Assembly (NCBI RefSeq): GCF_037975245.1
Contig: NC_092562.1
Coordinates: 4,892,001 to 4,956,000, forward strand
DNA: 64,000 bases
Direction: 5' to 3'
Source of the DNA: Apostichopus japonicus
Taxonomy: Eukaryota > Echinodermata > Holothuroidea > Aspidochirotida > Stichopodidae
Below the pieces are notes generated by a model that was given only the letters and a program-made list of their open reading frames with translations, was not told the DNA's origin and did no database searches. This document shows positions 15,301-29,500 of this stretch, one piece after another; position 1 is the first letter of the stretch; every line of letters starts with the position of its first letter. The translations under genes were made by a program, and so were the position numbers.

Positions 15301-18300
15301 TTCTTGAATTCTTCTTTGCATCAAGTGGGTGAAAGGTAGCAACATATGATACAATTGAGACATTATAGCAAGACTTAGTGGAAACCAGCTGTATCACTTA
15401 CCCTCCGGTTCTCCTAGTTCTGTATTACAGAGTTGGTCATCACAGAAGCAAGCTGTTCCTACTTCACCCATGATGAAATCCCTCACTTCAGGGAAATCTG
15501 CTCCAATGAAATCATCAACGTATCTTTCAGCTGTAATGCAGCCTTCCACACCTTCAACTGCTGCAACACAGCTACGGAAGAAGTCGATGGCTGTTCCCAA
15601 AACTTAGCAGAAAACGGAAAGGCAAAATCAAAAAATATCAAATCTAGTATCACAGACTGTGCTCAAATAAATTGTTATCTCTTAATATTTTCTATATGAA
15701 AAACTAATAAACTGCTGCTGTGAAAGTTAATTACTTGAACCCTTTTAATTTCTGGAAGAACTAAAACCAATTTGGAAGTAAACTTTGAGGGGAGTTTAGA
15801 ATAATATTGATTTACCTGGACCAAAGTCTACTGTGACATTGATGAAGGAACAGACAGAGAATTCATCACACACTTCAGTGTTCAACTCATCAAGTGGTAA
15901 AGAACACTCATCTTCCCCTTCACATACGTAACACACAAGATCTGTTGGAAGAGTGGAAAGGTATCTTGTATTCAGAATTATGTTGTATCAAACATTTGCA
16001 AAGAAATGACTTATCAACAGTCCAGGCAAAGATGAAGATGGGAAATGATCCACAACACCACTACTAGATTATGCAGTAATTCGTTTCTGAACTTCAAAAA
16101 GAAATAACCTATTAAATTAGAAATTGATACTATAAATTTGACTGAAAATATCAATGTGGTTAAAGATTGATATTTTTACTAGAATATATCTTGCAGTTCA
16201 TTATTTACCAAACGTTGTCACAACAGTAGGAGAAACTGGACCAAGGCTGGTTTGCTCTGTTGGAAATAGAAAGTAAAAACAAAATGATAATGAAACCAAA
16301 AATTTGATTATCTCATCATGAGTTTTCTTTAAAAATTTATATACATAGTTACTGTGAGCTATAGGGTTGTGACAGTCCTCAATTTCAAAAGTTAAGTTTC
16401 GACTTATTCACTTTCTTAAATCACAGTCAAGTGTCCATTCAAATAAAATGGTTGAATTTACAAAGATATCTTCATTACCATATCACAGTTTCTTTTGTTA
16501 ATCTTGATAGACATTCACTTTGATTTAGTAATCCTTACTCTGAATGTTCAAATTAAATTCGTGTTTGTTTGATTTACAAAACACAACATTCACTTAAAGA
16601 ACCTTTAGAAAAAGTCCCCGTTGTCTCCTCAATTTTTGTAGGACCTAATCGTATTTTATTCTAGTGTACACTTTATGCAAATACATAAAATATCAAAATG
16701 GGAAAGACAATAAGAATGTCACTTATTTTCATATAAGGCAAGCAAACAACTTACGACTTCTATTCTAAATAATACAATTCATACAACATTCTTTACCGCC
16801 ACCCCACCCTTCCCCTCATAAACATTTGGTTCTCAAGCACTGGTTTCTTTAGTAATATACTATTGGGGGATATAATGACAAACTTGGACATAGTTGTAAC
16901 AATCGGCATACCTGTAGAGAACCTTTCTGTTGTTGTACTTTCTGTCTCTATATAAGTGAAACAAGACGAAGAGTCATGGTAAATGATAAACGCAATTGCA
17001 CATCCATGGTCACTTTACATCAATTAAACCAAAAATAAAACTCACCGGTATTGGTCCCAAATATCATTAGAACATTATTGCCAAATTGGTTGTCCCAACT
17101 TTTATAAACCTTGCTATGATATGTTAAGCACTCAGAAGGACCAATTTGAAAATAAGAAAACTATTTTATTTGTACTTGTGCTTGGACTACACTGAGACTG
17201 CTAAGGCAACAAAAAGAAAAAAAAAGAAAGAAAATGGAGGCTATTTCTTGCACACCACATGAACACAATTATTTATTTATCCAACAAAATGTACTTAAAA
17301 ATTGGATGTAATTTTATAAAATATGTCACAAATAACTTCTATATAACGTTTTTTAATTAAAATGTAAACATTGAGAAAAAATAGAAACAGTATAAAGAAA
17401 AAAAGAGTTACACAGCCTACCTAAAACTATGAAAAGTTGTTTTTATCTAAACTTTATATCAGTCTCAAAAATCATCAATAACAGAGCATTAGAGTATAAA
17501 ACAGTTAAGTACAGAATAATTCATACTACTTTATAATTGCATTGCACATCTCTTACTAGCTACAGGTATTGAGACTATATATTTAAATAGAAAGAGTAAA
17601 AGAGCTTATTCATAAATCAAAGTAGAATTTTCCAAATTAAATATAGAGAGAATTCTTAACTGGCCTCTTAAATCCACAAATGAAAGATACATTTTATGAA
17701 AATTGAAGAGAAAATTACCTAATGTTGTGACTGGTAATGTGGTAGCTGCTGGACCAAATGTTGTGAATTCTTCAACTTCAGAAAGGAAGAGATAAGGAAA
17801 AAGAGTATTAGGCCTAAATAATACAATATATAAAATCATTTTGAAGCTTCTTCTTTCTAGCTTCTACTCTTACTTCTTCCCTGCCTTATTTACCCATGAT
17901 GTATACAGAGGACACTTTTGAAGGAATCATATTTTATCCCAAACTCTCTTCTAAACCAAACTTCATGTATTACCCTCAGGTTCTCCTAGTTCTGTATTAC
18001 AGAGTTGGTCATCACAGAAGCAAGCTGTTCCTACTTCACCCATGATGAAATCCCTCACTTCAGGGAAATCTGCTCCGATGAAATCATCAACGTATCTTTC
18101 AGCTGTAATGCAGCCTTCCACACCTTCAACTGCTGGGGCACAGCTACGGAAGAAGTCGATGGCTGTTCCCAAAACTTAGAAGAAAAGGGAAATGCAAAAT
18201 CAAAAAATATCAAATCTATTATTACAGACTGTGCTCACATGAATTTTTATCTCATAATATTTTCTATATGATGTACTAATAAACTGCTACTTTGAAAGTG

Positions 18301-21300
18301 CTTTACTTGAAGCCCATGAATATCTGGAAGAACAAAAAACCAATTTGGATTGAAAGTAAGAGGATAGTTTACAGTAATATTGATTTACCTGGACCAAAGT
18401 CTACTGTGACATTGATGAAGGAACAGACAGAGAATTCATCACACACTTCAGTGTTCAACTCATCAAGTGGTAAAGAACACTCATCTTCCCCGTCACATAC
18501 GTAACACACAAGATCTGTTGGGAGAGTGGAAAGGCATCTTGTATTCAGAATTACTTTTTATGAAACATTTGCAAAGAAATGACTTACTTAATACTAACAG
18601 TCCAGGCAAAGATGAAGATGGGAAATGACCCACAACACCACTACTAGATTATGTAGTAATTCGTTTCTGAATTTCAATAAGAAATAACCTATTATTGTAG
18701 AAATTGATACCATAAATTTGACCTAAAATATCAATGTGGTTAAGATTATTATTTTTACTAGAATATATGTTGCAGTTCATTATTTACCAAATGTTGTCAC
18801 AGCAGTAGGAACAACTGGACTAAGGCTGGTTAGCTCTGTTGGAAATAGAAAGTAAAAAAAAATAATAATGAAAAAACAAAACAAAAACATTTGATTATCT
18901 CATCTGGAGTTTTCTCTACTGATTTATATGTCCATAGTTACTGTGAGCTATAGGGTTGTGACAGTCCTTAATTTCAAAAGTTAAGTTTCAACTTTTTCAC
19001 TTTCTTAAATTACACTCAAGTGTCCTGTCAAATAAAATGGTTGAAATTAGAATAATTATCTAAAGTACCATATTACAGATTTTGTTAATTCTGATAGACA
19101 TTCACTTTGATTTAGTAAACTTTACTCTAAATGTTCAAGTTAAATTTGTGTTTGTTTGATTTACAAAATACAACATTCACTTAAAGAACTTTCAGAAAAA
19201 GCCCCAGTTTTCTTCTCAATTGTTGTGTGACAAAATCGTTGTTTATTCTAGTGTACACTTTATGCAAATACATAAAATATCAAAAAGGGAAAGACAATAT
19301 TAATGTATATTATATTTATACCAGGCAAACAAACAACTTTAGAGTATACGTCTAAATAATACAAAGGAAAGCATCAAACAAGGGTTTAAAGAAATGACAG
19401 ATTATAACAACAGTTATTTTAAGATGCCAAACATGGGTAGGAGAAGTAGATCTATATTAAAGTGGTTTTATAGCGAATTAATTCTAACAATAGGTGTAAA
19501 TGCTACATTTCTTTGATTATACATTGATTTGCATTATTGAACAGAAAGACTTGTCTGACAATGAAGAAAATGACTGCTATAGTTCTAAATATTCTTTGCA
19601 AACCATAACTAAATGGTTTTTGTTCAGCATCATTCATGTTATGAAACATACTAATATTTCAGAAGCTGAACAATTTGACACAAGATTTAAGGAAGTCTTG
19701 TCATTATCGTTTATCCCTTACAAGATGTCAAAGGGTTGGCAATGTACCAGAGAGAAACAAAATATAATATGAGAGTTAAAATGGATAAAGATAACATTTT
19801 TTCTTGAATTCTTCTTTGCATCAAGTGGGTGAAAGGTAGCAACATATGATACAATTGAGACATTATAGCAAGACTTAGTCAAACCAGCTGTATCACTTAC
19901 CCTCTGGTTCTCCTAGTTCTGTATTACAGAGTTGGTCATCACAGAAGCAAGCTGTTCCTACTTCACCCATGATGAAATCCCTCACTTCAGGGAAATCTGC
20001 TCCGATGTAATCATCAACGTATCTTTCAGCTGTAATGCAGCCTTCCACACCTTCAACTGCTGGGGCACAGCTACGGAAGAAGTCGATGGCTGTTCCCAAA
20101 ACTTAGCAGAAAAGGGAAAGGCAAAATCAAAATATATCAAATCTATTATCACAGACTGTGCTCAAATGAAGTTATATCTCAAAATATTTTCTATATCATA
20201 AACTAATAAACTGCTGCTGTGAAAGTGCATTACTTGATGCCTATTAATATCTGGTAGAACTAAAAACCAATTTGGAAGAAAACTTTGAGGGGAGTTTAGA
20301 GTAATATTGATTTACCTGGACCAAAGTCTACTGTGACATTGATGAAGAGACAGACAGAGAATTCATCACACACTTCAGTGTTCAACTCATCAAGTGGTAA
20401 AGAACACTCATCTTCCCCTTCACATACGTAACACACAAGATCTGTTGGAAGAGTGGAAAGGTATCTTGTATTCAGAATTATGTTGTATCAAACATTTGCA
20501 AAGAAATGACTTACTTAATACCAAAAGTCCAGGCAAAGATGAAGATGGGAAATGACCCACAACACCACTACTAGATTATGTAGTTATTCGTTTCTGAATT
20601 TCAAAAAGAAAGATCCTATTATTGTAGAAATTGATACTATAGATTTGACTGGAAATATCAATGTGGTTTAAAATTTATACTTTTACTAGAATATAGATTG
20701 CAGTTCATTATTTACCAAATGATGTCACGGCAGTAGGAGAAGCTGGACTAAGGCTGGTTAGTTCTGTTGGAAGTAAGAAAGTAAAAAACAATGATCATGA
20801 AAAAAACTAAACGAAAAAACAATTTATTAACTCATCAGGAGTTTTCTCTAAAAATTCATGTCCATAGTTACTGTGAGCTAAAGGGTTGGGACAGTCCTCA
20901 ATTTCAAAAGTCAAGTTGCAACTTAATCACTTTCTTAAATTACAGTCAATTGTCCTGTGAAATAAAATGGTTAAATTTACAAAGATAACTTCATTACCAT
21001 ATCACAGTTTTTTGTTAATCTTGATAGACATTCCCTTTGATTTAGTAAAGTTTACTCTAAATGTTCAAATTAAATTCGTGTTTGTTTAATTTACAAAAAC
21101 ATACTTGACATAATTTACATTATTCACTTATAGAAACTTTAGAAAAAGTGCCAGTGTTCTTCTCAATTCTTGTGTGACCTAATCGTAGTTATTCTAGTGT
21201 ACAAATTATGCAAATACATAAAATATCAAAGGGGGGAAAGACAATAAGAATGTAAAGTATTTTAATACAAGGCAAAGAAACAACTTAAGACTACTAGTCT

Positions 21301-24300
21301 ACATAATACAATTCATATAACATCCAGTTCTCTTCCCCACCCACTCCACCCCACCCGTCATAAACATTTGGTTCTCAAGCACTGTTTTCTTTAGTAATAT
21401 ACTATTGCTGGATATAATGACAAACTTGGACATAGTTGTCACAATCGACATACCTGTAGGGAACCCTTCTGTTGTTGTACTTTCTGTCTCTATATAGTGA
21501 AACAAGAAGAAGAGTCATGTTAAAAGATACACGCAATTGCACGTCCATGGTCACTTTACATCAACTAAACCAAAATAAAACTCACCGGTATTGATCCCAA
21601 ATATCAGTAAAACATTATTGCCAAATTGGTCGTCCCAATTTTTATACACCTTGCTATGATATTTAAAGCACTCAGAAGGACCAATTTGAAAATAAAAAAC
21701 ATTTTTGTTATACTTGTGCTTGGACTACACTGAGACTGCTAAGGCAACAAAAACAAAATAAAAGAATATGGAGGCTATTTCTTGCACACCACATGAACAC
21801 AATTATTTATTTATAAAATATTGAGAAAAAATAGAAACAGTAAAAATTTAAAAAAATGTTACACACCCTACCTAAAATTATGATTTTTACTTTTATCTAA
21901 ACTTTATATCAGTCTCAAAACTCATCAAAAACAGAGCATAAGAGATTAAAACAGTTAAGTATAAAATAATTCATACTACTTTATAATTGCATTGCAAATC
22001 TCTTATTAGCTACAGGTATCAAGACTATACATTTCAATAGAAAGAGTAAAATAGATTATACATAAATCAAACAGAATGTCCCAAATTAGAGAGAATTCTT
22101 AACTGGCCTCTTAAAACCACAAATGAAAGATACATTTGATAAAATTGAAAAGCAAAATTACCAAATGTTGTGACTGGTAATGTGGAAGCTGCTTCACCAA
22201 ATGTTGTTAATTCTTCAACTTCAGAAAGGAAGAGATAAGGAAAAAGAGTATTAGGCGTAAATAATGCAATATAATACATTAAATTGAAACTTTTTCAATC
22301 TGGCATCTACTTTTACTACTTCCCTGCCTTATTTACCCATGATGTATACAGAGGACACTTTTGAAGGAATCATATTTTATCCCAAACTCTCTTCTAAACC
22401 AAATTTCATGTATTACCATCAGGTTCTCCTAGTTCTGTATTACAGAGTTGGTCATCACAGAAGCAAGCTGTTCCTACTTCACCCATGATGAAATCCCTCA
22501 CGTCAGAAAATTCTGCTCCGATGTAATCATCAACGTATCTTTCAGCTGTAATGCAGCCTTCCACACCTTCAACTGCTGGGACACAGCTACGGAAGAAGTC
22601 GATGGCTGTTCCCAAAACTAAGCAGAAAGGAAAGGCAATATCAAAAAATATCAAATCTATTATCACAGACTGTGCTCAAAAGAATTTTCATCTCTAAATA
22701 TTTTCTATATCATAAACTAATATGCTGTAAAAGTGCATTACTTGAAGCCCATTTATTTCTGGAAAAACTAAAACCAATATGGAAGTATAGTTTGAGGGGA
22801 GTTTAGAGTAATATTGATTTACCTGGACCAAAGTCTACTGTGACATTGATGAAGAGACAGACAGAGGATTCATCGCACACTTCAGTGTTCAACTCATCAA
22901 GTGGTAAAGAACACTCATCTTCCCCGTCACATATGTAACACACAAGATCTGTTGGGAGAGTGAAAAGGTATCTTGTATTCAGAATTACGTTCTATGAAAC
23001 ATTTGCAAAGAAATGACTTACTTAATACTAATAGTCCAGGCAAAGATGAAGATGGGAAATGACCCACAACACCACTACTAGATTATGTAGTCATTCGTTT
23101 CTGAATTTCAATAAGAAATAACCTATTATTGTAGAAATTAATACCATAAATTTGACTGGAAATATCAATGTAGTTAAAGATCAATATTTTTACTAGAATA
23201 AATGTTGCAGTTCATTATTTACCAAATGTTGTCACGGCAGTAGGAGAAACTGGACTAAGGCTGGTTAGTTCTGTTGCAAGTAGAAAGTACAAAACATGAT
23301 CATGAAAAACCAAAACAAGAAACATAATTGATTAGCTCCTGAGGAGTTTTCTCTAAAATTTATATACATAGTTACTGTGAGCTATAGGGTTGTGACAGTC
23401 CTCAATTTCAAAAGTTAAGTTTTGACTTAAACACTTTCTTAAAATTACAGTCAAGTGTCCTGTCAAATAAAATGGTTGAATTTACAAAGATATCTACCAT
23501 TTCACAGTTTTTTTGTTAATCTTGATAGACATTCACCTTGATTTAGTAAATTTTACTCAGAAAGTTCAAATTAAAGTCGTGTTTGTTTGATTTACAAAAT
23601 ACAACATTCACTTAAAGAACTTATAAATAACATTTTTCTTGAATTATTCTTGCATCAAGTGGGTGATCGGTAGCCACATATTATTCAGATGAGACAATAT
23701 AGTGGGACTTAGTAAACACCCACTGTGTTACTTACCCTCAGGTTCTCCTAGTTCTGAATTACAGAGTTGGTCCTCACAGAAGCAAGCTGTTCCTACTTCA
23801 CCCATGATGAAATCCCTCACATCAGAAAACTCTGCTCCGATGTAATCATCAACGTATCTTTCAGCTGTAATGCAGCCTTCCACACCTTCAACTGCTGGGG
23901 CACAGCTACGGAAGAAGTCGATGGCTGTTCCCAAAACTAAGCAGAAAAGGGAAAGGCAAAATCAAAAAATATCAAATCTACTTTCACAGACTGTGCTCAA
24001 AAAAGTTTTCATCTCTTAATATTTTGTATATCATAAACTAATAAACTGCTGCTTTGAAATGCGTTACTTGAAGCCCAGACATTTCTGGAAGAACTAAAAC
24101 CAATTTGGAAGGAAATTTTGAGGGGAGTTTAAAGTAATATTGATTTACCTGGACCAAAGTCTACTGTGACATTGATGAAGGAACAGACAGAGAATTCATC
24201 ACACACTTCAGTGTTCAACTCATCAAGTGGTAAAGAACACTCATCTTCCCCGTCACATACGTAACACACAAGATCTGTTGGGAGAGTAGAAAGGTATTTC

Positions 24301-26501
24301 ATATATTGAATCACTTGAGGAAACACTGACTAGTTTGGTAAGAACAAGCAACAAATAAATTTGACTGGAAATATCAATGTGATTAATGATTAATAGTTTT
24401 ACTAGAATAGAGGTTGCAGTTTATAAATTACCAAATGTTGTCACGGACATAGTAGAAACTGGACTAAGGCTGGTTAGTTCTGTTGGAAGAAGAAAGTAAA
24501 AAAATGATAACGAAACAAAAATCTGATTATCTCATGTGGAGTCCTCTTTACTGATTTATATGTCCATAGGTACTGTGAGCTATAGGGTTGTGACAGTCCT
24601 CAATTTCAAAAGTTAAGTTTCGACTTATTCACTTTCTTAAATTACAGGCAAGTCTCCTGTCAAATAAAATGGTTGAAATTAGAAAGATATCTTCAGTACC
24701 AACTCACATTTTTTTGGTTTATCTTGATTGACATTTACTTTGATAGGTGAAAGGTAGCAACATATGATACAGATGAGAAAATATAGTGGGACTTAGTAAA
24801 CACCCACTGTGTTACTTACCCTCAGGTTCTCCTAGTTCTGAATTACAGAGTTGGTCCTCACAGAAGCAAGCTGTTCCTACTTCACCCATGATGAAATCCC
24901 TCACATCAGAAAACTCTGCTCCGATGTAATCATCAACGTATCTTTCAGCTGTAATGCAGCCTTCCACACCTTCAACTGCTGGGGCACAGCTACGGAAGAA
25001 GTCGATGGCTGTTCCCAAAACTAAGCAGAAAAGGGAAAGGCAAAATCAAAAAATATCAAATCTACTTTCACAGACTGTGCTCAAAAAAGTTTTCATCTCT
25101 TAATATTTTGTATATCATAAACTAATAAACTGCTGCTTTGAAATGCGTTACTTGAAGCCCAGACATTTCTGGAAGAACTAAAACCAATTTGGAAGGAAAT
25201 TTTGAGGGGAGTTTAGAGTAATATTGATTTACCTGGACCAAAGTCTACTGTGACATTGATGAAGGAACAGACAGAGAATTCATCACACACTTCAGTGTTC
25301 AACTCATCAAGTGGTAAAGAACACTCATCTTCCCCGTCACATACGTAACACACAAGATCTGTTGGGAGAGTAGAAAGGTATTTCATATATTGAATCACTT
25401 GAGGAAACACTGACTAGTTTGGTAAGAACAAGCAACAAATAAATTTGACTGGAAATATCAATGTGATTAATGATTAATAGTTTTACTAGAATAGAGGTTG
25501 CAGTTTATAAATTACCAAATGTTGTCACGGACATAGTAGAAACTGGACTAAGGCTGGTTAGTTCTGTTGGAAGAAGAAAGTAAAACAAGAGCATCAATGA
25601 TGCAGTATCTCAATACTGGAAGTTTTAATTTTGATTCCTAATTTCAAATCTTTGCTCTGTCTCTACAATTATCAATATCAATCATGGTACAACAAATATA
25701 TAACTTGCATTTTTGCTACTTTGCCACGAATAGTCTCTGCAGGTTACACTTTATCCTGCTAGTCTTGCCTTTAGCGCTCATTGCCTGTTAGTCGAAAGAA
25801 CGACGTTGCAAGGTTTAGTAATGTCATAGAATATTTAAGAACTTGTTTTTTATGTGGTATCCTTCATCTTAGGTCAGTCTCTGTTGGACTTTTTGGTCAT
25901 ATAGTTTGACGTCAATGACAACGGCCAAATTAGAAGAGGCGAACAACTCGACCATATTCTTAATGCCTGCCTTGAGAGCTAGGCCTATTGACCTACTGTA
26001 TGTTACTGTAGACTGTAGTGGTCACTACCATCAAAACTGTGTCCACTTCTAGATATCAAAACAACCCACGTTTTTCCATCTCAATTTTTCGGACATGAAG
26101 AATTCATGGATTTATGACTTGGAAAATAAAATGTAAGAGAAGATTACAAGTTTTTATATGCAAGTGATGGGTGGCCTCCTCTTCCCCTAATAGCCACCTC
26201 AGTTCCTCTCCATTTTGTTATTTTATTTTAATTCTTTGTACATTTGATGTCAAACATTACAGGTTCAAAAGAAAGCTAAACATACTTCTTATAACCTTAT
26301 ACATCTTATATCCTTATAAATAAAACATAACCTTATACAATTTTTATAGTCTTATCAAAGTTGTGATGCTATGGCCGGCTCCTCTTTTATACCTACCCAT
26401 CAAACAAACTTACCCTGGTCCTTCCTAGGAAAAGCTGTCTGAACACCAGTACAATGCTAATGTGGCTATCACTGAAAGCCTAATGGGCCTAGGGGCCTAG
26501 G

Positions 26502-26537
<36 letters not shown>

Positions 26538-29500
26538 TAAATGCACTAGGCCTACAGTAAGTAGCCTTCAGAAATACAAGAATGTGTATACGTAATTATA
26601 CAAAATACATGAAGAGCAATCAAACAAACTTATCATGGCCCTTGCTCTGAAAAGCTACATGAACACCAGTACTATCCTTAAATGGATGTTACAAAAACGA
26701 AGGCCTAATATAAATTAAATGCACTACGTAGAATTCAGCAGTACAGAATGTAATTAGCATGCAATACACTAACACCTCGCGTACCTAACCACAGAACAGA
26801 AAATTGTTCGCGAGGGTAGCCATTTTCGTATCTAACATGTAGCTGTTATGAGTCATAGCCAATCTGCTACAGAACAGACTTGGGGGCGGGGCTTAATCAT
26901 CAAAAACGGACCTTTTTACTAAAAGTAGGGGCGGCAGCTCAGTGTTGTTTTAAGAAAGAAAAATCATTTAAACATCAAATAAAGCAAATAAAAGCCATTA
27001 AATGTCATATACAGGTAGTAAAATTCTTATTAATACCTACCTGTAAACAACAAATGAAAGTTTAAAATTTTAATAAAATATATAATACGTAGGACCCTAT
27101 CTTAGACGATACCACTGTTGAAAGACAGTTCTATTCTATTCTCTTTCATAAAACATAAGTTTTGGAGCGTGTGCAAAACAGGTCTGCCAAAGTGTGTTTT
27201 CAGTCCAAATTGGCCCGATTTGGACATAAATCGGTGAAAAAGTCACAGAATGAGATACAATTCTGGAATAAAAAATAGTAACTTTTGTTGGTCTATATGA
27301 TATATTCTTGCTCTGGAAATTCCAGAGAAAAAGAACTTTGTTTGAAGACGCTGAAAAATTTTTAAGAGAAGAGAAAGTCCCACTTACTGTTACAATATCT
27401 CTATACATGTAATGTATTGAGATAAAAAATGATAACGAAACAAAAAATCTGATTATCTCATGTGGAGTCCTCTTTACTGATTTATATGTCCATAGGTACT
27501 GTGAGCTATAGGGTTGTGACAGTCCTCAATTTCAAAAGTTAAGTTTCGACTTTTTCACTTTCTTAAAGTACAGTCAAGTCTCCTGTCAAATAAAATGGTT
27601 GAAATTACAAAGATATCTTCAGTACCAACTCACATTTTTTTGTTTATCTTGATTGACATTTACTTTGATAGGTGAAAGGTAGCAACATAGATATAGATGA
27701 GACAATATAGCAGGACTTAGACAACACCCAATGTGTCACTTACCCTCAGGTTCTCCTAGTTCTGCATTACAGAGTTGGTCATCACAGAAGCAAGCTGTTC
27801 CTACTTCACCCATGATGAAATCCCTCACGTCAGAAAACTCTGCCCCGATGTAATCATCAACATATCTTTCAGCTGTAATGCAGCCTTCCACACCTTCAAC
27901 TGCTTGGACACAGCTACGGAAGAAGTCGATGGCTGTTCCCAAAACTTAGAAGAAAAGGCAAAGGCAAATCAAAAAATATCAAATCTATTATCACAGACTG
28001 TGCTCAAAAGAATTTTCATCTCTAAATATTTTCTATATCATAAACTAATATGCTGTAATAGTGCATCAGTTGAAGCCCAGTTATTTCTGAAAAAAACTAA
28101 AAAACAATTTGGATGAAAAGTTAGAGGATAGCTCTTTATAGAAATATTGATTTACCTGGACCAAAGTCTACTGTGACATTGATGAAGGAACAGACAGAGA
28201 ATTCATCACACACTTCAGTGTTCAACTCATCAAGTGGTAAAGAACACTCATCTTCCCCGTCACATACGTAACACACAAGATCTGTTGGAAGAGTGGAAAG
28301 GTATTTCATATGTTGAATCACTTGAGGAAATACTGACAAGTTTGGTAAGAACAAGCAACAAATAAATTTGACTGGAAATATCAATGTGGTTAATGATTAA
28401 TATTTTTACTAGAATAGATGTTGCAGTTCATAATTTACCAAATGTTGTCACGGCAGTAGGAGAAACTGGACTAAGGCTGGTTAGTTCTGTTGGAAGAAGA
28501 AGTAAAAAACATAAGAGTGAAACAAAAAAACAAACAAAACATTTGATTATCTCATCTAGAGTTATCTCTACTAATTTATATGTCCATAGTTACTGTGAGC
28601 TATAGAGTTGTGACAGTCCTCAATTTCAAAAGTTATGTTTGGACTTATTCACTTTCTCAAATTACAGCAAGTCTCCTGTCAAATAAAATGGTTGAAATTA
28701 GAAAGATAACTTCAGTACCAACTCACATTTTTTTGTTTATCTTGATTAACATTTACTTTGATAGGTGAAAGGTAGCAACATATGATACAGATGAGACAAT
28801 ATAGCAGGACTTAGACAACACCCAATGTGTCACTTACCCTCAGGTTCTCCTAGTTCTGCATTACAGAGTTGGTCATCACAGAAGCAAGCTGTTCCTACTT
28901 CACCCATGATGAAATCCCTCACATCAGAAAACTCTGCTCCGATGTAATCATCAACGTATCTTTCAGCTGCAATGCAGCCTTCCACACCTTCAACTGCTGC
29001 AACACAGCTACGGAAGAAGTCGATGGCTGTTCCCAAAACTTAGGAGAAAAGGGAAAGGCAATATCAAAAAATATCAAATCTATTATCACAGACTGTGCCC
29101 AAAAGAATTTTTATCTGTAAATATTTTCTATATGATAAACTAATAAAATGCTGCTGTGAAAGTGCATTACTTGAAGTGCAGTTATTTCTGGAAGAACTAA
29201 AACCAATATGGAAGTAAAGTTTGAGTGGAGTTTAGAGTAATATTGATTTACCTGGACCAAAGTCTACTGTGACATTGATGAAGGAACAGACAGAGAATTC
29301 ATCACACACTTCAGTGTTCAACTCATCAAGTGGTAAAGAACACTCATCTTCCCCGTCACATACGTAACACACAAGATCTGTTGGGAGGGTGGAAATGCAT
29401 CTTGTATTCAGAATTACATTGTATGAAACATTTGCAAAGAAACCACTTACTTAATACTACCAGTCCAGGCAAAGATGAAGATGGGAAATGACCCACAACA

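Noticed and set aside
14984-15397. Open frames on both strands (137 codons minus, 92 codons plus), with a related plus frame at 19500-19772
   Set aside because: They lie in duplicated array intron. The copies do not keep the minus frame and no family was recognised. A decayed transposon fragment is possible but not supported.
21590-21660. Possible extra exon with a CCG/GTGAGT donor in the long array introns
   Set aside because: All acceptors upstream give early stops in phase 1, so no consistent exon can be built.
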